From an uncultured Chloroflexota bacterium (GTDB taxonomy: Bacteria > Chloroflexota > Chloroflexia > Thermomicrobiales > UBA6265): DNA of 8,027 nt. Location: contig CALGSZ010000089.1 in assembly GCA_937901745.1 (NCBI GenBank), forward strand, positions 1-8,027. The letters are read 5' to 3'. The notes under the pieces were generated by a model. The model worked only from the letters and a program-made list of their open reading frames with translations. It searched no databases and was not told the origin of the DNA. Positions 5,040-8,027 of the stretch are shown piece by piece. A program made the position numbers and the translations under genes. Positions within the stretch are counted from its first letter, which is position 1, and the number at the start of each line of letters is the position of its first letter.

Positions 5040-6452
5040 ATGACTGCAACCGCCGCTCCACCGCTCGCCAACTCTGCTGTCCAGGCATTCGCCGCCGCGC
5101 TGCGCGGGGAGCTCATCCAACAAAGTGACCCGACCTACGACGAGGCACGCACGATCTACAACGCGATGATCGATCGTCGGCCACGCCTCATCGCACGCTG
5201 CGCCGACGCGGGCGACGTCATCAGCACGGTCAACTTCGCCCGCGAGCACGGTCTCACCGCCGCCATTCGCAGCGGTGGACATCATGGCGCCGGTCTGAGC
5301 GTCGTCGACGATGGAATTGTCATTGATCTCTCGCTCATGCGGGGCGTCCGTGTCGATCCGGTCAACCAAACCGCGCTCGTCATGGCCGGCAGCAAGCTCG
5401 GCGACGTCGACCACGCGACGCACGCCTTCGGCATGGCCACGCCGAGCGGGATCATCTCCACCACCGGCGTCGGCGGCATCACGCTCGGCGGCGGGCTCGG
5501 CCACTTGACGCGCAAGTGCGGCCTCGCCATCGACAATCTGCTCGAAGCCGACGTGGTCCTCGCCGACGGCAGCTTCGTGACCGCGAACGAGCGGAATCAT
5601 CCCGATCTCTTCTGGGCGCTTCGCGGAGGCGGCGGGAACTTCGGCGTCGTGACGTCGTTCCTCTTCCGGCTCCACCCGATCTCGACCGTCTACGCCGGGC
5701 CGATGCTGTGGCCGATCGAGCGAGCGGCTGACGTGCTGCGCTGGTATCGCGACTTCTTGCCGGCCGCGCCGGATGACCTGAACGGCTTCTTCGCCTTCCT
5801 CGTCGTGCCGCCGGCGGATCCCTTCCCACAGGAGCTGCAAGGCAAGCCAATGTGCGGAATCGTTTGGTGCTATGCCGGGCCGCAAGACCGCGCCGAGGCG
5901 ACCTTCGCCCCGATCCGCGCCCAGTTCGGCGCGCCGGCGCTCGATTGGGTGGGCCCACTGCCGGTCCCGGCGCTGCAGAGCATGTTCGATGCCCTCTACC
6001 CGCCGGGAGACCAGTGGTATTGGAAGGCCGACTTCTTCGGCGAACTCACCGATGACGCGATCGCGCGCCACGTCGAGTTCGGCGCCAAGCTGCCGACCTG
6101 GAAGTCGACGATGCACTTGTACCCGATAGATGGCGCGGCAGGCCGGGTTCCGAAGGACGCTACAGCGTGGAACTACCGGGACGCCAAGTGGAACCAGGTC
6201 ATCGTCGGCGTGAGCACGGACCCGGCTGATAAGCAGAAGCTGATCGAATGGGCTCGGGCCTATTGGTCGGCGCTACATCCGTACTCGTCCGGTGGCGGCT
6301 ACGTCAACATGATGATGGACTCGACGGACGAGGGGCAGGGACGGATACAGGCGGCCTACGGCGACAACTTCGAACGGTTGGCGCGCGTCAAGGCCACCTA
6401 TGATCCGACCAACTTCTTCCGGATGAACCAGAACATCGCGCCTCGGGCCTGA
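5040..6452 (+). CDS. FAD-linked oxidoreductase, berberine bridge enzyme family
   Basis: Flavoprotein oxidase or dehydrogenase with a PCMH/FAD_binding_4 fold and a C-terminal BBE domain; 470 residues, normal for the bacterial family. The FAD domain spans about 40-215. It has RSGGHHG with His81 in the position that carries the covalent FAD link, the GVGGITLGGGLGHLTRK stretch (143-159), IDNLLEADVVLADG, and NPDLFWALRGGGGNFGVV-like sequence (here HPDLFWALRGGGGNFGVV). The cysteine that gives plant BBE and related enzymes a second covalent link is Ile139 here by my alignment, so single attachment through His81 is expected. A nearby Cys160 replaces the Tyr common in RKYGL. The BBE tail is clear: NYRDAKWNQVI, then YDPTNFFRMNQNI (454-466). 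There is no signal peptide, so it is probably cytoplasmic. Substrate is unknown; homologues oxidise sugars, alkaloids and antibiotic intermediates. It appears to be transcribed alone from its own promoter. Confidence 0.93.
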   Translation: MTATAAPPLANSAVQAFAAALRGELIQQSDPTYDEARTIYNAMIDRRPRLIARCADAGDVISTVNFAREHGLTAAIRSGGHHGAGLSVVDDGIVIDLSLMRGVRVDPVNQTALVMAGSKLGDVDHATHAFGMATPSGIISTTGVGGITLGGGLGHLTRKCGLAIDNLLEADVVLADGSFVTANERNHPDLFWALRGGGGNFGVVTSFLFRLHPISTVYAGPMLWPIERAADVLRWYRDFLPAAPDDLNGFFAFLVVPPADPFPQELQGKPMCGIVWCYAGPQDRAEATFAPIRAQFGAPALDWVGPLPVPALQSMFDALYPPGDQWYWKADFFGELTDDAIARHVEFGAKLPTWKSTMHLYPIDGAAGRVPKDATAWNYRDAKWNQVIVGVSTDPADKQKLIEWARAYWSALHPYSSGGGYVNMMMDSTDEGQGRIQAAYGDNFERLARVKATYDPTNFFRMNQNIAPRA

Positions 6453-6472
6453 GGCAATCTCGACCGCGTGGA

Positions 6473-6502
6473 GTGGGAGCGTGCCGCGAGGAGCGCTCCC
6501 GC
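6473..6502. terminator. Hairpin between convergent genes (possible bidirectional terminator)
   Basis: GGGAGCG (6475-6481) pairs perfectly with CGCTCCC (6494-6500) around a 12-nt loop. One wobble and one further G-C pair extend the stem outward. It fills the 51-bp gap between the stop codons of the FAD oxidoreductase (plus) and the LLM oxidoreductase (minus), where a shared terminator is expected. No clear T-tract follows on either strand, so it may be a weak or factor-assisted terminator. Confidence 0.5.
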
Positions 6503-6503
6503 C

Positions 6504-7280
6504 TCACCGCGGACGGCCGGCCTCCACGAGCGCGAGATACGGTTCCAGCGTCTCTTGCGCAACGATGGCGCGGATGACAACCTCGTCGAGGACGGCCTCG
6601 AAGGGAGCCAGGCCGCGCTGAATCTCCGGCGCCTCTCCAAAGACCGCCGTCGCGATCGGCTCCACGCCCATTCGCGCGAAGTGAGCCGCGTAGGACGGAA
6701 TGCGCGCGTACCGGCCAGCCTCGCTCTCCAATCTTGAACGCCCTTCCGGGAACGCGACGCGGACATAGGCGGAAACCTCCGGCGCTGGACGCCCCGCCTC
6801 CCGAGCGGCCACACGGGTCAGCTCGCCCGATGCCGCTGCCTGCTCCGGCGTCAGCCAATTGAGGAGCACGCCATCGGCAGCGCGCCCGCCGAGCGCGCAC
6901 ATGCGCGGGCCCAGCGCGCCGACGATGACCGGGCACGCGAGGCTGCCCTTGAGCTCGACCGCCGCCTGCTCAACCAACTCGACGGCGCCTTGTCGCACAC
7001 CGCCGGAGCCGATTCCGACGACCAGGCGCTCCTGCGGCAACGACAACTCGCTCACCCGCGCGGCGATCGTCGCAGCCGGGATGCGGCTGACCGCGATCAC
7101 GCCGACGCCGAGTCGAATCCGATTTGTTGCGCGTGCTGCGGCAGCGAGCGCGGCCAGTCCATCGCCGTCCGGCGTGTCGTTCACCCAGAACGTGCGGTAG
7201 CCGGCATCCTCGGCCGCCTTGGCGATCCGCTCGATGAGGGCGTGATCGAGTGCCCCTGCCACTCCGAATCCGCGCGCCAC
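6504..7280 (-). CDS. LLM-class flavin/F420-dependent oxidoreductase
   Basis: Luciferase-like TIM-barrel oxidoreductase using FMN or the deazaflavin F420; substrate unknown. The N-terminus (FGVAGALDHALIERIAKAAE) followed by AGYRTFWVNDTPDGDGL fits the first strand-helix unit of the family. TNRIRLGVGVIAVSR (52-66), LVVGIGSGG (86-94) and VIVGALGPRMCALGGRAADGVLLNWLTPEQ (118-147) are typical of F420-type members; the last includes the ADGVLLNW strand before the C-terminal part. At 258 residues it is somewhat shorter than the common 280-330, but it is intact at both ends. The GTG start at 7280 is supported by a strong site (GGAGG, 6-nt spacer). It lies 34 nt downstream of radC on the same strand and is probably cotranscribed. 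F420 rather than FMN is inferred from resemblance only. Confidence 0.88.
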   Translation of the reverse strand: MARGFGVAGALDHALIERIAKAAEDAGYRTFWVNDTPDGDGLAALAAAARATNRIRLGVGVIAVSRIPAATIAARVSELSLPQERLVVGIGSGGVRQGAVELVEQAAVELKGSLACPVIVGALGPRMCALGGRAADGVLLNWLTPEQAAASGELTRVAAREAGRPAPEVSAYVRVAFPEGRSRLESEAGRYARIPSYAAHFARMGVEPIATAVFGEAPEIQRGLAPFEAVLDEVVIRAIVAQETLEPYLALVEAGRPR

Positions 7281-7283
7281 TAC

Positions 7284-7294
7284 TCACCTCCCTT
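7284..7294 (-). promoter_or_regulatory. Strong ribosome binding site of the LLM oxidoreductase
   Basis: AAGGGAGGTGA on the minus strand is close to a full anti-16S complement, with GGAGG 6 nt from the GTG at 7278-7280. It lies in the 34-nt gap after radC, so efficient independent translation from a shared mRNA is likely. Confidence 0.75.
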
Positions 7295-7314
7295 GGGTAG
7301 CTCGCCACATTGAC

Positions 7315-8007
7315 TCACTGGAAGCCCAGCCCCAGCCGGCGCAGCGAGGCATGCCGGCCGCGCCCGATGATGAGATGATCGAGCACCTCGACATCAAGCA
7401 GTCGCCCGGCCTTGACCAGCTCGGCCGTCAGCGTGACGTCGGCGGCGGACGGCGTCGGATCCCCCGACGGATGGTTATGGACGACGACGACCGCGACGCC
7501 ATTGAGGCGAATTGCTTCCCGAAAGATTTCGGCGATGCGCACTTGCGCCTGATTGACGCTCCCCTGGTAGATGGTGCGAATCGCGATCACCCGGTGCTTC
7601 GTGTCGAGCACGACGACTCGTAACTGCTCTTGGTCCAGCGCGGCCATCTCGATGCCGACGAGGTTGACAACGTCTTCTGGCGTGGTGATCTGCGGCCGCT
7701 GCTCAGGCCCCAGTGCCACGACGCGGCTCGCGATTTCGAGCGCCGCCTTGAGCTTGGCCGCCTTCGCCGGACCGAGACCGTGGATACTTGCCAGCTCCAT
7801 GGCATCCAGCTTCATCAGTCCGAGCAGTCCACCGTGCTCTTGCAAGAGTCGCTGCGCCAGGACCGTGACGGGTTCCCCGGCCGTGCCCGTATTGAGCAGA
7901 ATCGCGATAAGGTCGCTATTACTCAGTGAGGACGCACCACGCAGGAACAGGCGCTCCCGCGGCCGATCATCAGGCGAAAGCTCCTTGACCGAGAAATGCC
8001 GAACCAT
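7315..8007 (-). CDS. radC: RadC family protein (JAB/MPN metalloprotease-like domain)
   Basis: Full-length RadC/UPF0758 protein of 230 residues. The N-terminal part begins with the conserved DRPRERLFLRGASSLSNSDL-type segment and AILLNTGT (35-42), followed by a helix-hairpin-helix-like stretch IHGLGPAKAAKLKAALEI (75-92). The C-terminal JAB/MPN domain keeps the JAMM metal-binding pattern HNHPSGDPTPSAAD (His177, His179, Ser187, Asp190), probably with Glu127 as the catalytic acid, and ends with the family's LDHLIIG (209-215). The name reflects an old DNA-repair assignment; the true function of chromosomal RadC is unsettled, though metal-dependent hydrolase chemistry is suggested by the fold. The ATG at 8007 has only a weak, close Shine-Dalgarno. 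It is first in a probable two-gene unit with the downstream LLM oxidoreductase. Any promoter lies largely outside the window. Confidence 0.95.
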   Translation of the reverse strand: MVRHFSVKELSPDDRPRERLFLRGASSLSNSDLIAILLNTGTAGEPVTVLAQRLLQEHGGLLGLMKLDAMELASIHGLGPAKAAKLKAALEIASRVVALGPEQRPQITTPEDVVNLVGIEMAALDQEQLRVVVLDTKHRVIAIRTIYQGSVNQAQVRIAEIFREAIRLNGVAVVVVHNHPSGDPTPSAADVTLTAELVKAGRLLDVEVLDHLIIGRGRHASLRRLGLGFQ

Positions 8008-8027
8008 TCTCCGTCTCGCGCACTCCA

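Noticed and set aside
4638..6116. 492-residue minus-strand open frame spanning the oxidoreductase and the cyclase 3' end
   Set aside because: Crosses two well-supported genes and an intergenic promoter region, and has Arg/Glu/Asp-rich shadow composition.

Overview
The window comes from a high-GC bacterium (about mid-60s % GC by eye, with strong G/C preference at third codon positions). It carries six recognisable protein genes and one unrecognised small gene. The MreB variant, the F420/luciferase-type oxidoreductase, the bacterial berberine-bridge-type oxidoreductase and the polytopic GGDEF protein together suggest a Chloroflexota-like organism, perhaps near Thermomicrobia. This is an inference from general family knowledge, not a database result.

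Layout: (1) mreB on the minus strand (50-1054), reading out of the window on the left. (2) A 216-bp divergent intergenic region with a candidate extended -10 promoter for mreB. (3) A small plus-strand gene of unknown function (1271-1678) whose 3' end overlaps the next gene tail to tail by 46 bp. (4) A minus-strand 12-helix MFS permease (1633-2871). (5) A 272-bp divergent intergenic region with a hairpin close to the MFS start. (6) A plus-strand diguanylate cyclase with about ten membrane helices, a GGEEF active site and an intact RxxD inhibitory site (3144-4811). (7) A 228-bp intergenic region with the window's most AT-rich patch. It holds a plausible sigma70-type promoter, and a large imperfect dyad begins at its predicted transcription start. 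(8) A plus-strand FAD-linked oxidoreductase of the berberine bridge family (5040-6452). (9) A hairpin at the convergent gene ends. (10) A minus-strand pair, radC then an LLM-class flavin/F420 oxidoreductase, spaced 34 nt apart and probably cotranscribed.

The genes do not form one obvious pathway: they are cell shape (mreB), export (MFS), c-di-GMP signalling (GGDEF), two unrelated flavin/deazaflavin redox enzymes, and RadC. I see no mobile element, tRNA, rRNA or CRISPR array, and no convincing new multi-gene system. The best leads are the promoter plus dyad with GGTC/GACC half-sites before the oxidoreductase, the orphan small gene, and the unclassified membrane sensor part of the diguanylate cyclase.
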